DNA from: Ruminococcus sp.
GTDB lineage: Bacteria; Bacillota; Clostridia; Oscillospirales; Acutalibacteraceae
DNA length: 64,000 bases
Direction of reading: 5' to 3'
NCBI GenBank assembly: GCA_017411835.1
Contig: JAFQPG010000006.1
Coordinates: forward strand, 20,240 to 84,239
This document shows, one piece after another, positions 43,912 to 51,936 of this stretch (within the stretch, counting starts at the first letter, position 1; each line of letters starts with the position of its first letter). The notes beneath the pieces were generated by a model. The model saw nothing but the letters and a program-made list of their open reading frames with translations, had not been told where the DNA came from and ran no database searches. The translations under genes were made by a program, and so were the position numbers.

Positions 43912-44946
43912 ATGAATACACTCTTATTAGGCAATAGTATAGCTGATATCAAAAGCGGTGCCGCCCTTATTAAAAAGGGTGGTGTTGTTGCTATGCCTAC
44001 TGAGACTGTCTACGGACTTTCCGCAGATGCGCTTAAAGGTGAAGCTGTCGAAAAGATTTTTAAAGCAAAGGGCAGACCGATGGATAATCCGCTCATTGTG
44101 CACATAAGCGATGTTTCTGACATAGAGCGTTTTAATCTTGTAAAAGAGTTTCCTCAAAAAGCGAGAGCTTTAGCCGAGAAATTCTGGCCCGGTCCGCTTA
44201 CTATGATTTTAAAAAGGTCTGATGTAATACCTACCCAGGTCAGCGCAGGTTTGGATACCGTTGCTATCCGCTTACCGTCGCATACGGTAGCGAGGGTATT
44301 AATCAGAGAAAGCGAAACGGTGCTTGCCGCTCCGTCAGCGAATAAATCGGGCTCACCAAGTCCAACTACCGCACAGCACGTGCTCGATGATTTAGACGGC
44401 TGTATCGATGCGGTTATCGACGGCGGTATGTGTTCTGTCGGTGTTGAAAGTACGGTTATTACTTTAGCGACTGATACCCCTCGACTTTTGCGTCCGGGAT
44501 TTATAACGGTAGAGCAGATTGAAGAAGTTATCGGCGAAATCGAGGTCGATGACGCTGTGCTATTTAAGCTCTCTGATGACAAAAAAGCCGCATCTCCGGG
44601 CATGAAATACAAGCACTATTCTCCAAAAGCTAAGGTGGTGCTTGTAAGCGGAGGCGATGATGCATTTTGCGCATTTGTAAATGAAAAGTATGAGGCTGAT
44701 AAAAGCGTCGGTGCGATTTGCTATGACGAGGATAAATTCGAGCTTTTATGCAAGTGTATTCCTATCGGCAAATCAGACGACTTGGAAAGTCAGGCGCACC
44801 TGCTTTTTGATGCTTTAAGACAGGTAGATGAGCTTATAAATATCTCAACAGTTTATGCGCGCTGTCCGCAAAAGGACGGTGTCGGTATGGCACTTTACAA
44901 CAGGCTTATTCGCGCCGCAGGGTTTGAGGTGATTTGTCTTGAGTAA
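43912..44946 (+). CDS. L-threonylcarbamoyladenylate synthase (Sua5/YwlC)
   Basis: A 344-residue long-form Sua5 enzyme making threonylcarbamoyl-AMP from threonine, bicarbonate and ATP for the t6A modification at position 37 of ANN-decoding tRNAs. The N-terminal YrdC domain (GGVVAMPTETVYGLSADA, KGRPMDNPLIVHI, RLPSHTVARVLI, APSANKSGSPSPTTA) is followed by the Sua5 C-terminal domain after PGMKYKHYSPKA. Four bp after prfA; overlaps coaE by eight bases. Confidence 0.93.
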   Translation: MNTLLLGNSIADIKSGAALIKKGGVVAMPTETVYGLSADALKGEAVEKIFKAKGRPMDNPLIVHISDVSDIERFNLVKEFPQKARALAEKFWPGPLTMILKRSDVIPTQVSAGLDTVAIRLPSHTVARVLIRESETVLAAPSANKSGSPSPTTAQHVLDDLDGCIDAVIDGGMCSVGVESTVITLATDTPRLLRPGFITVEQIEEVIGEIEVDDAVLFKLSDDKKAASPGMKYKHYSPKAKVVLVSGGDDAFCAFVNEKYEADKSVGAICYDEDKFELLCKCIPIGKSDDLESQAHLLFDALRQVDELINISTVYARCPQKDGVGMALYNRLIRAAGFEVICLE

Positions 44947-45559
44947 AAATATTGTAGTAGGGCTGACAGGTCCAATAGGCTCGGGAAAAAGCGCGGTTGC
45001 AAAAATCTTTTGCGAAAACGGTTTTAAGCTTATTGATGCCGACGAGCTTGCAAGAGAAATTACTCAAAAAAGCTCGCCTGTACTAAAAGTACTTGCAGAA
45101 AATTTCGGTACTGATGTGATAAATAATGACGGTACTTTAAACCGCTTAAAATTAGCACAAAAAGCATTTAAAGATAAAGAAAGCACTGATGCTTTAAATG
45201 CGATTACTCACCCGGCTATTTTAGCTTTGGTAAAGCAAAATATCGCTGACTTTTTTGAAAAAGGCGAAAGTAAGGTCATATACGATGCACCACTTTTGTT
45301 TGAATCTAAATCTGACAGCTTATGTGATAAAGTCGTGTGCGTTATCGCAAAAAAACAAGAGAGAATAAGCAGGGTTAGATTAAGGGATAATATGTCTGAG
45401 CACGATATTAAAAATCGAATTTCTGCCCAGCACGACGACAGCTTTTACATCGATAAAGCCGACTATGTAATAGAAAACAATTCGACATACAGTAAGCTTT
45501 TAGAGAATACTTTAAAAGTGATTGAAGATATTTGTGAGGTGCACGATGGCGCGATATGA
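44939..45559 (+). CDS. coaE: Dephospho-CoA kinase
   Basis: A 206-residue P-loop kinase performing the last step of coenzyme A synthesis. GLTGPIGSGKSAVAKIF is the ATP-binding loop, DADELAREI contributes the catalytic aspartate, and DAPLLFESK is the acceptor-binding motif. The start is TTG at 44939, inside the preceding gene, with GAGGTGA upstream. It overlaps the lytic transglycosylase gene by 14 bases. Confidence 0.93.
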   Translation: MSKNIVVGLTGPIGSGKSAVAKIFCENGFKLIDADELAREITQKSSPVLKVLAENFGTDVINNDGTLNRLKLAQKAFKDKESTDALNAITHPAILALVKQNIADFFEKGESKVIYDAPLLFESKSDSLCDKVVCVIAKKQERISRVRLRDNMSEHDIKNRISAQHDDSFYIDKADYVIENNSTYSKLLENTLKVIEDICEVHDGAI

Positions 45560-46166
45560 AGAAAAAAAGAAAAATCGTGGCTGTTGCTGTAGCTTTTTCA
45601 CCTTTATTTTAGTAGCCATAGTTATTTTATGCTTACTGTTTTTCTGCACCGATGCACTTTCCGGGATAAAGTCAAAGGTGATGATGCATTTTTATCCGAA
45701 AGAGTACAGCGAGTATGTAGAAGAATATTCAGAAAAGTATGACGTTGAGCAGTCGCTTATCTATGCGGTGATTCGTACCGAAAGTGGTTTTAGGGCAGAG
45801 GTGGAAAGCTCTGCAGGGGCGATGGGACTTATGCAGATTATGCCCGACACCTTTGACTGGTTGCAAAGTTTAAGCAGTAATGGCGACTCGTATTCAAAGA
45901 GTGATTTGTTAAACCCTGAAATAAATATCGAGTACGGCACGTACTACCTTAGAATTTTGCTTGACCATTATAACGATAATGAGTTGCTTGCTGTAGCGGC
46001 ATACAACGGCGGTTTTGCAAATGTCGACAGTTGGCTACAAGATGAGCGATATTCAAGCGACGGCATAACGCTTTCTGACATTCCGTACAACGAAACATCA
46101 CAGTATGTCGAGCGTGTAGAAAACACAAAACAAGTGTATGAAACGCTTTATTTTGATAACAATTAA
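45546..46166 (+). CDS. Membrane-anchored lytic transglycosylase (SLT family)
   Basis: A 206-residue protein with a basic, cysteine-rich cytoplasmic start (NRGCCC), one transmembrane helix (~residues 15-38) and an extracellular SLT domain that cleaves peptidoglycan glycan strands to anhydromuropeptides. The catalytic glutamate lies in VIRTESGFRAEVESSAGAMG, followed by GLMQIMP, a YGTYYLRILLDHY helix and the AYNGG motif. ATG at 45546 after GAGGTGCACG. Placement after coaE is common in clostridia. Confidence 0.9.
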   Translation: MARYEEKKKNRGCCCSFFTFILVAIVILCLLFFCTDALSGIKSKVMMHFYPKEYSEYVEEYSEKYDVEQSLIYAVIRTESGFRAEVESSAGAMGLMQIMPDTFDWLQSLSSNGDSYSKSDLLNPEINIEYGTYYLRILLDHYNDNELLAVAAYNGGFANVDSWLQDERYSSDGITLSDIPYNETSQYVERVENTKQVYETLYFDNN

Positions 46167-46183
46167 TCACAGGAGGAATATAT

Positions 46184-47581
46184 ATGTCTGAAAAAACAAA
46201 GGCACAGCTTTTAAAAGAAGAAATTATGATGAAGCCTAGAAAAGGCGCAGGAGATTACAAGTCAGACGATTTGAAAAAAGCAGACGAGTTCTGTATCGAT
46301 TACAAAAAGTTTTTAGACTTTTCACGTACCGAGCGTGAGGCGGTTGCCTACAGCGTTGAGCTTGCTAAAAAATACGGCTTTACTGAGTATGACAACACTA
46401 AGTCCTACAAAGCAGGCGACAAGGTGTATATCGTTAATAGAGACAAAGCAGTCGGCTTTGCCGTTATCGGTAAAAATGGTACAAAAAACGGCGTAAAGCT
46501 TGCTATCGCACACGTTGACTCTCCACGTATTGACTTAAAGCCAAACCCACTTTACGAGGATAACAATCTCGCTCTTTTCAAAACTCACTACTACGGCGGT
46601 ATCAAAAAGTACCAGTGGACAACCATTCCGCTTGCACTTCACGGCACAGTAGTTAAGCTCGACGGCACAAAAATCGATATCCGTTTAGGCGATGACGAGT
46701 CAGAGCCTTGCTTCTGCATTACCGATTTGCTTCCACATCTCGATAGAGAACAGGCTACAAAAACAATGAACAAAGCCTTCACCGGTGAGGACCTCAATAT
46801 TTTAGTAGGTTCCCGTCCGTTCTCTGACGATGATGATAAAGATTTAGTTAAGCTTAACGTGATGAATATCTTAAATGAAAAATACGGCATAACCGAGGAC
46901 GATTTCTTATCAAGTGAGCTTTCATTTGTACCTTGCTACAAAACTCGTGATATCGGCTTTGACCGTTCACTTATCGGCGGTTATGGCCACGACGACCGTT
47001 GTTGTGCTTATCCTGCACTTATGGCAGCGCTTGATACTCAAACACCTGAATGTACTGTAATCACTTATCTTACAGATAAAGAGGAAACAGGAAGTGATGG
47101 CAACACAGGTATGCAGTCAGATTTCCTGCGTTACTTTATTTACGATTTAGCAAAAGCAGACGGTGAGGAAGGCTACCACGTGCTTTCAAAAAGCCAGTGT
47201 CTTTCTGCTGATGTAAACGCGGCATTTGACCCAACCTTCTCAAGCGCTTACGAGCCTAAAAACGCAAGCTTTTTAAACGAAGGCGTTGTGATTTCCAAGT
47301 ACACAGGCCACGGCGGTAAGTACGATACTTCTGATGCATCAGCCGAGTATATGGCACAAATCCGCACAATGCTCGAGCAAAGCGAGATTAAATGGCAGAT
47401 TGGCGAGCTCGGTAAGGTTGATATCGGCGGTGGCGGTACAATCGCTAAGTACGTTGCTAATATGAATGTCGACGTTGTTGATTTAGGCGTTGCTGTACTT
47501 TGTATGCACGCACCGTTTGAAATTATCTCAAAAGCTGATATTTATATGGCATACAAGGCATTTTACGCCCTGTTTAATTAA
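46184..47581 (+). CDS. M18 family aminopeptidase
   Basis: A 465-residue dizinc aminopeptidase of the M18 family (aspartyl-aminopeptidase-like), which trims N-terminal residues from peptides in the cytosol. Metal and catalytic motifs are AHVDSPRIDLKPNPLY, GGYGHDDRCCAYPAL, DKEETGSDGNTGMQS and the C-terminal CMHAPFEIISKAD. Length is normal. Ribosome site CACAGGAGG, 17 bp after the transglycosylase gene. tRNA-Arg follows with its own promoter-like sequence. Confidence 0.93.
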   Translation: MSEKTKAQLLKEEIMMKPRKGAGDYKSDDLKKADEFCIDYKKFLDFSRTEREAVAYSVELAKKYGFTEYDNTKSYKAGDKVYIVNRDKAVGFAVIGKNGTKNGVKLAIAHVDSPRIDLKPNPLYEDNNLALFKTHYYGGIKKYQWTTIPLALHGTVVKLDGTKIDIRLGDDESEPCFCITDLLPHLDREQATKTMNKAFTGEDLNILVGSRPFSDDDDKDLVKLNVMNILNEKYGITEDDFLSSELSFVPCYKTRDIGFDRSLIGGYGHDDRCCAYPALMAALDTQTPECTVITYLTDKEETGSDGNTGMQSDFLRYFIYDLAKADGEEGYHVLSKSQCLSADVNAAFDPTFSSAYEPKNASFLNEGVVISKYTGHGGKYDTSDASAEYMAQIRTMLEQSEIKWQIGELGKVDIGGGGTIAKYVANMNVDVVDLGVAVLCMHAPFEIISKADIYMAYKAFYALFN

Positions 47582-47654
47582 AATTTTAAGAATATACTTG
47601 CATTTTTTTACAAAGTGTGTTAGTATAACACTTGCGGTTTTTAACCGCAACCTT

Positions 47655-47731
47655 GCGCTGATAGCTCAGCCGGATAGAGTGACTGGCTACGAACCAGTAG
47701 GTCGGGGGTTCGAGTCCCTCTCAGCGCGCCA
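47655..47731 (+). tRNA. tRNA-Arg (anticodon ACG)
   Basis: A 77-nt cloverleaf: acceptor GCGCTGA paired with TCAGCGC, D arm with AGCTCAG, anticodon stem ACTGG / CCAGT holding CT-ACG-AA, T arm GGGGGTTCGAGTCCC-type, discriminator G and an encoded CCA at 47729-47731. ACG is expected to be modified to ICG and reads CGU, CGC and CGA. Confidence 0.97.
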
Positions 47732-47735
47732 TAGA

Positions 47736-47772
47736 AAAGCCGTACACCCTTTTGGGTGAACGGCTTTTTTAT
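47736..47772 (+). terminator. tRNA-Arg terminator
   Basis: AAAAGCCGT...CACCC / GGGTG...ACGGCTTTTTT hairpin five bases after the tRNA. The tRNA 3' end plus this terminator recur as an identical block at 47956-48008. Confidence 0.9.
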
Positions 47773-47786
47773 TTCTACTGCTAGCA

Positions 47787-47916
47787 CGCTGAGAGATGAC
47801 TCGAAGGCGACCGTGCCGAGGATGATGCGCGAGGTCGCAGAAATCCGAAGGTAAAAACGCTACAGTGTAGCGTTTTTAGGGAGAGCGCAGAAGAAGCGTG
47901 TAAGTTCCCACAACGG
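47787..47916. repeat. Non-coding segment with an inverted copy of the tRNA-Arg T arm
   Basis: CGCTGAGAGATGACTCGAA (47787-47805) is the reverse complement of the tRNA T-arm and acceptor 3' side with two changes. AAAAACGCTACAGTGTAGCGTTTTT (around 47855-47879; described by its arms AAAAACGCTAC and GTAGCGTTTTT) is a near-perfect palindrome. No coding frame and no recognised RNA family. Confidence 0.55.
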
Positions 47917-47971
47917 CAACAAACGAGGTAGCTAAAATATGATAGCAAAAACGTACTCTCAGCGCGCCATA

Positions 47972-48008
47972 GAAAAGCCGTACACCCTTTTGGGTGAACG
48001 GCTTTTTT
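47972..48008 (+). terminator. Second copy of the tRNA-Arg terminator
   Basis: Identical AAAAGCCGT...ACGGCTTTTTTTT hairpin following the second copy of the tRNA 3' end. No gene ends directly upstream of it, so it is probably a by-product of the duplication. Confidence 0.75.
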
Positions 48009-48016
48009 TTGCGCGC

Positions 48017-48189
48017 AGCTAAATTCGATAAATCGAGCTAAATAAAGCAAGCTCAGCTAAATTTCCAAAGGAAGCTAAATGTACCTGCGGTACGCTTTTT
48101 GAATTTAATTTAGCTGTGAGTGAAAACGAACAATTTAGCTATCGAGCATCGCGAGATAATTTCATTGCTGTTATCACAGCAATTTAGCT
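48017..48189. repeat. Hairpin-array element 4 (AGCTAAAT type)
   Basis: The constant 8-mer AGCTAAAT occurs at 48017, 48036, 48055 and 48073, and its complement ATTTAGCT at 48108, 48133 and 48182. Short unique hairpins lie between them (TCGATAAATCGA, TTCCAAAGGAA, GTACCTGCGGTAC, GCTGTTATCACAGC). It has the same architecture as the GTGATATT arrays but a different spacer, and it lies directly upstream of the four-helix-bundle gene within the repeat-bounded cassette. Confidence 0.75.
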
Positions 48190-48240
48190 AATGACAAGTT
48201 GTCTGATTTATGCTATTATTGTTGTAAAAGGAGTGTTAGT

Positions 48241-48600
48241 ATGGCTGATAGTATTATGCTTGAAAAAGCAAAGGACTTTGCGGTAGATATAGTCAACCTA
48301 TGTAAAGAAATAAAATCAACTCAACGTGAGAGTGTATTAACTAATCAGTTGTTGCGCAGTGGTACTTCGGTTGGTGCTAATATCCACGAGTCTAAGTATG
48401 CTCATGGCACTGCTGACTTTATATCAAAAATGCAGATTGCACTAAAAGAGTGTTATGAATCAGAATACTGGTTGGAATTACTGTATCGTACAGGGTATAT
48501 GGATGAACCAAAATATAGTATATTTAGAAATAATTGTGGCACCATTCGTAGAATGCTCATTTCTTCTATTAATACAACAAAGTCTAATAACAAAATATGA
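48241..48600 (+). CDS. Four-helix-bundle protein (S23/Avd-like)
   Basis: A 119-residue basic, all-helical protein of the family that includes 23S rRNA intervening-sequence (S23) proteins and the Avd accessory proteins of diversity-generating retroelements. The signature QLLRSGTSVGANIHESKYA is at residues ~40-58, followed by FISKMQIALKECYESEYWLELL and a third-helix region ending in IRRMLISSI. These proteins form pentameric bundles and are thought to bind nucleic acid; the role of free-standing copies is unclear. ATG at 48241 after AAAGGAG. No reverse transcriptase or rRNA gene is nearby. It lies in a ~0.7-kb cassette bounded by 55-bp direct repeats ending in the tRNA-Arg 3' end. Confidence 0.88.
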   Translation: MADSIMLEKAKDFAVDIVNLCKEIKSTQRESVLTNQLLRSGTSVGANIHESKYAHGTADFISKMQIALKECYESEYWLELLYRTGYMDEPKYSIFRNNCGTIRRMLISSINTTKSNNKI

Positions 48601-48685
48601 TTATGTTTTTGTTGCTACAATGTCAACAAACGAGGTAGCTAAAATATAATAGCAAAAACGTACTCTCAGCGCGCCATAAGAATAG

Positions 48686-48716
48686 AAAACGCAGTACCAA
48701 AATGGTACTGCGTTTT
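48686..48716. terminator. Bidirectional terminator after the M20 peptidase gene
   Basis: Stem AAAACGCAGTACC / GGTACTGCGTTTT, loop AAAAT. Symmetric A/T tails let it serve both the minus-strand peptidase operon and plus-strand transcripts. Confidence 0.85.
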
Positions 48717-48733
48717 ATTATTTCTATATCAAC

Positions 48734-50170
48734 TTAACATTGCTTAATCAGTCTGATGTAAAACTCTACTGCACTGCACGCACATTCTACTCGGATTTTT
48801 TCGTTGTTGCCGTGGATTGTTGCACGTTCTTCTGAAGTTAAATCCATTGCAGAGAAGCGATACACCTTGTCAGAAATTCTGCCGTAGTGGCGTGAGTCTG
48901 AACACTGCACCATCAAATACGGAGAAACTAAACAACCTTTCCAGGTTGAAGCTACAGCCTTTGCGACTTTATTGTATGCATCACAATCGGTCTGCGAGAT
49001 GCGTGACGGGTTCATACCGTTTAAGAGCGTAATATCAACGCTACTGTCATTTACGGTTTTCTTTAAGTATTCAAGGGCAGAGTCGATGTTGTCGTGAGGG
49101 TTTAGTCTGATATTTGAAACTATAGAGGCTTTTGGCGGGATAACGTTCGGCGCTGAGCTTCCGTCCATCTGCGTAAAAGCAACAGTCGTTCTAAGAAGCG
49201 CGTTCATTTCGCCGCCTTGTGTTTTGCCAAGTAGCGATAGTACAGGGGAGAACACCCACAGATTTGCAAATATCATTCTGTATAAAAATGTCGAGTGTCT
49301 GCCTAAGGTGTCGAACATCTCTCTTACAGGCTTTGTAATATGAAACTTAAACGGGTGGTTTTCGACCTTAACACACGCTTTTGAAAGCACGCCGACAGGG
49401 GTGTGTGGCTTTGGTGCAGATGCGTGACCGCCGTTTGATTTTGTTTCGTATTTTACGTTCATCATACCCTTTTCAGCAATTCCGATAAGTCCGCAAGGCT
49501 CTTTAACCCCTGGGAAAACGTTTTCTACTACTGCACCGCCCTCGTCTACTACAAGACCTAAAGTGATGCCGTTTTCTTCAAAGTAGTCGACGATGTTTTT
49601 TGCACCATCGCCGTTGATTTCTTCACCGCCTGAAAACGCAAAGTAGATGTCGCATTTTGGAGTAAAGCCGAGGCTTATGAGGTGGTCAGCGGCAGACAAA
49701 ACGCCATTAAAAGTTACCTTAGTGTCGAGCGTACCGCGTCCCCAGATTACACCGTCTTCGAGTATTGCTTCAAATGGTGGCTTGTCCCACATTTCTTCAT
49801 TTACGGGAACAACGTCGTAGTGTGCCATAAGAACGGTCGGCTCGCCGACTTCTTTTCCTGCCCATTTAAATAAAAGTGCTCTGTCAGGCAGGCGGGAGAA
49901 CTCACAGGCTTTGAAAACATTTGGGTAAAGTTTTGGCAAAGAAGCGATAAGCGCTTCAAATTCCTTGTCGTCTTCCTTTTCGTGGTCGCGATAAGATACT
50001 GTCTTAAAGCGGACGAGTGTACGTAGGTTTTCAATCACCTTGTCTTTGTCAAAGCTTTCTTCGTTTTCAAAAACCTCAGTAGCAGGCTTTTTCGTAAACA
50101 TCGCTGTGCGGATAATTACAACAGCGAAAAAGACGATAAGTAAGCTCAAAATAATATATAAAGCTAGCAT
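48734..50170 (-). CDS. M20 family metallopeptidase, membrane-anchored
   Basis: A 478-residue dizinc peptidase of the M20 family, closest in layout to the long carboxypeptidase-S/PM20D1-like members. One N-terminal transmembrane helix (~1-22) is followed by MAHYDVVPV, GRGTLDTK, the catalytic GGEEINGDGA, and a dimerisation lid domain before the last zinc histidine. It may cleave N-acyl amino acids or dipeptides. The only membrane anchor is at the N-terminus, so orientation is uncertain. Four bp after a membrane-protein gene and part of a three-gene minus-strand operon with a DUF5058 protein. Confidence 0.88.
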   Translation of the reverse strand: MLALYIILSLLIVFFAVVIIRTAMFTKKPATEVFENEESFDKDKVIENLRTLVRFKTVSYRDHEKEDDKEFEALIASLPKLYPNVFKACEFSRLPDRALLFKWAGKEVGEPTVLMAHYDVVPVNEEMWDKPPFEAILEDGVIWGRGTLDTKVTFNGVLSAADHLISLGFTPKCDIYFAFSGGEEINGDGAKNIVDYFEENGITLGLVVDEGGAVVENVFPGVKEPCGLIGIAEKGMMNVKYETKSNGGHASAPKPHTPVGVLSKACVKVENHPFKFHITKPVREMFDTLGRHSTFLYRMIFANLWVFSPVLSLLGKTQGGEMNALLRTTVAFTQMDGSSAPNVIPPKASIVSNIRLNPHDNIDSALEYLKKTVNDSSVDITLLNGMNPSRISQTDCDAYNKVAKAVASTWKGCLVSPYLMVQCSDSRHYGRISDKVYRFSAMDLTSEERATIHGNNEKIRVECACSAVEFYIRLIKQC

Positions 50171-50173
50171 AGA

Positions 50174-50839
50174 TTAAAGCATTCCTTTTTTATACATAAT
50201 TCTTGCAACCGCAACAGTAAAGAGCACGCCTACAGGTACCATAATACCAACAGTGGATGCGTTTAATGCAGGCACAAAGATGAAAAGCACGAGCATTAAA
50301 ATAATCGGTAAAACAGACAGCTTTGCATTCTTTGAAATAAATACAACAGCAAGTCCGCCGAAAAGTGCAGGAAGTATCATATTAAATGCAGGGTCGAGCA
50401 CAGGTGACTCTAAAATCGGAGTAAGCGGAATGATGAGGATAACGCCGAGCAGAATAACTAAGGTTGTAACGATAGAAGAAACAGCGATAGAAATGGTGGA
50501 GATAACCTCGCCTTCTTCAGAGCTTGCCTTGACATTTGCACGCTCCATAGCATCAACAGCACAAGGAAGCTTAAGGTTAGAAATGTTACCTGTAACGAAA
50601 GAAAGGTATGTACCGCCTGCGCCGAGCATCGGAACATAAGTAAACACCTCGACGATACCAACTGCCCAGTACATCGGCAAGGTTGCAAGCAAGCCCTGAC
50701 CAAGTGCTTTGAAGTCAGGTAAGCACGAAAATATAATAGATACAACAAACGGAGTAAGGAAGATAAGCACAAAAATGCTGATACCCCAGATTTTACCGTA
50801 ACGGTGAACAGAGTCCATATAAGATAAATTCTTTTTCAT
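50174..50839 (-). CDS. Polytopic membrane protein, partner of the DUF5058 protein
   Basis: A 221-residue protein with about six transmembrane helices. The central loop carries LGAGGTYLSFVTGNISNLKLP, and an acidic patch follows (KASSEEGEVIS). No named family comes to mind. Its position between a DUF5058 membrane protein (12 bp upstream) and an M20 peptidase (4 bp downstream) suggests that the two membrane proteins form one transporter feeding substrate to the peptidase. That is inference from context. Confidence 0.75.
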   Translation of the reverse strand: MKKNLSYMDSVHRYGKIWGISIFVLIFLTPFVVSIIFSCLPDFKALGQGLLATLPMYWAVGIVEVFTYVPMLGAGGTYLSFVTGNISNLKLPCAVDAMERANVKASSEEGEVISTISIAVSSIVTTLVILLGVILIIPLTPILESPVLDPAFNMILPALFGGLAVVFISKNAKLSVLPIILMLVLFIFVPALNASTVGIMVPVGVLFTVAVARIMYKKGML

Positions 50840-50851
50840 TTTCGCACCTCC

Positions 50852-51613
50852 TTAAGCAGTAATTTCAGGGATAACATATCCGCCGAAAATGTTTGAGAAC
50901 AGTATGGCCGATGCCATACCAACAATCAGAGAAATAGGCAACGCGTAGTCTGTAAGCCATTTGATGTTGCATTTTTTAGAAAGCAGACCGAGTATCGCCA
51001 TAACGACCGCAGAAACAGCCATTACGCAAACAGGAGTAAGTCCCTGCAAATAGCCGTCTTTTAAGTATGTAACGTCGCAGAATACGTAGCCTAAAAATGC
51101 GGAAATCATACCAAGAAACATTGCGTTGTTAAAAATCTCGCCCCATTTTTTGTCTTTCATACCCATCTTCATCATACCGTTTTGAATCTTCTTGGTAACA
51201 AGCGGAGCAAGCACTAAGCTAGCCGCAATACCTAAAGTCATTACCCACAGTACCGTTACATAGACTGACGGGTCGGTGATGGTGGTTTCTGCGCCGATAC
51301 CAAAGGCGTTTAAAGCATTTGACGCGGCAACGGTTTCGTAGGTGATGGAGCCGATGATTGAAAGCCTAAACCAAGGCAGAGCAATGCCTAAGCTCTTAGA
51401 TAGAGCGACAACACCGACGAGCACCGCAACAGCAGGTGCGATAGTAAATACAGCCGCAGAAGAGATAGTTTTCTTTACAGTTGAGTTTTCGATGCCAAGC
51501 TCTTTGGCACGCTTGATAGCACGAACTAAAAAGAAAACCGACTGTGCAACTACAGCCAAAATGACAACTCCGAAAATGATAAACAAAATCGGATTGTTAA
51601 CGGAAAATTCCAT
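50852..51613 (-). CDS. DUF5058 family membrane protein
   Basis: A 253-residue protein with about seven transmembrane helices, matching DUF5058 in size and in blocks such as IKRAKELGIENSTVKKTISSA (split) and APAVAVLVGVVALS, followed by WFRLSIIGSITYET. Function is unknown. The regular pairing with a second small membrane protein and a peptidase or amidohydrolase suggests transport. The ATG at 51613 follows AAAGGAG; the frame extends 14 codons upstream but includes that site. First gene of the operon. Confidence 0.8.
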   Translation of the reverse strand: MEFSVNNPILFIIFGVVILAVVAQSVFFLVRAIKRAKELGIENSTVKKTISSAAVFTIAPAVAVLVGVVALSKSLGIALPWFRLSIIGSITYETVAASNALNAFGIGAETTITDPSVYVTVLWVMTLGIAASLVLAPLVTKKIQNGMMKMGMKDKKWGEIFNNAMFLGMISAFLGYVFCDVTYLKDGYLQGLTPVCVMAVSAVVMAILGLLSKKCNIKWLTDYALPISLIVGMASAILFSNIFGGYVIPEITA

Positions 51614-51714
51614 ATCATATTCTCCTTTTAAATTGATAAGTTGATTATAATACAAAATTTATACAAATACAACAAAAGAAAAAGAGATAATCAAATGTTT
51701 TTGACAATTTTTTC

Positions 51715-51743
51715 TTGACAAAGAATAAATTTTGTTGTACTCT
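51715..51743 (+). promoter_or_regulatory. thiT promoter
   Basis: TTGACA (51715-51720), 17 bases, TACTCT (51738-51743), just before the TPP riboswitch. Confidence 0.7.
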
Positions 51744-51762
51744 TTACTTGCAAATTGAAAAA

Positions 51763-51872
51763 CACCACAGGGGGTGCCGACGCAAAAGTCGGCTGAGATT
51801 GGAATGGATGCTTTCCTGACCCTGCGACAAGTGTCGCGAACCTGATACGGATAATGCCGGCGTAGGGAGTAG
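51763..51872 (+). promoter_or_regulatory. TPP riboswitch (THI element)
   Basis: Conserved core GGGGTGC...GGCTGAGA near 51770-51798, then ACCCTGCGA...GAACCTGATACGGATAATGCCGGCGTAGGGA (the latter from about 51840, named here only by its parts GAACCTGAT and GGATAATGCC). This is the thiamin pyrophosphate aptamer with an ordinary P3 extension. It precedes a terminator and thiT, so bound TPP should switch the gene off. Confidence 0.95.
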
Positions 51873-51885
51873 TTTTTAGTGATTG

Positions 51886-51912
51886 ACACCATACGCAAGT
51901 GTGGTGTTTTTT
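51886..51912 (+). terminator. Riboswitch-controlled terminator before thiT
   Basis: Stem ACACCATAC / GTGTGGTGT-type followed by TTTTTTCG, located between the TPP aptamer and the thiT ribosome site. It is the expression platform for transcriptional attenuation. Confidence 0.85.
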
Positions 51913-51936
51913 CGTTTTAAAAAAGGAGTGTTTTTT

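Larger units (their letters stand above)
47718..48678. repeat. Repeated 3' end of tRNA-Arg (three copies)
   Basis: CTCTCAGCGCGCCATA, the last 14 bases of the tRNA plus two flanking bases, occurs at 47718-47733, 47956-47971 and 48663-48678. The first two copies also share the following terminator (to about 47770 and 48008). The second and third share 39 upstream bases, making a 55-bp direct repeat (47917-47971 and 48624-48678, one mismatch). This is the footprint expected of insertions at a tRNA 3' end. Confidence 0.85.

Noticed and set aside
47780-47916. A second tRNA gene downstream of tRNA-Arg
   Set aside because: Only the inverted T-arm/acceptor side is recognisable; no D arm or anticodon stem can be folded on either strand.
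48241-48600. Diversity-generating retroelement based on the Avd-like protein
   Set aside because: No reverse transcriptase, template repeat or variable-repeat gene in the neighbourhood.
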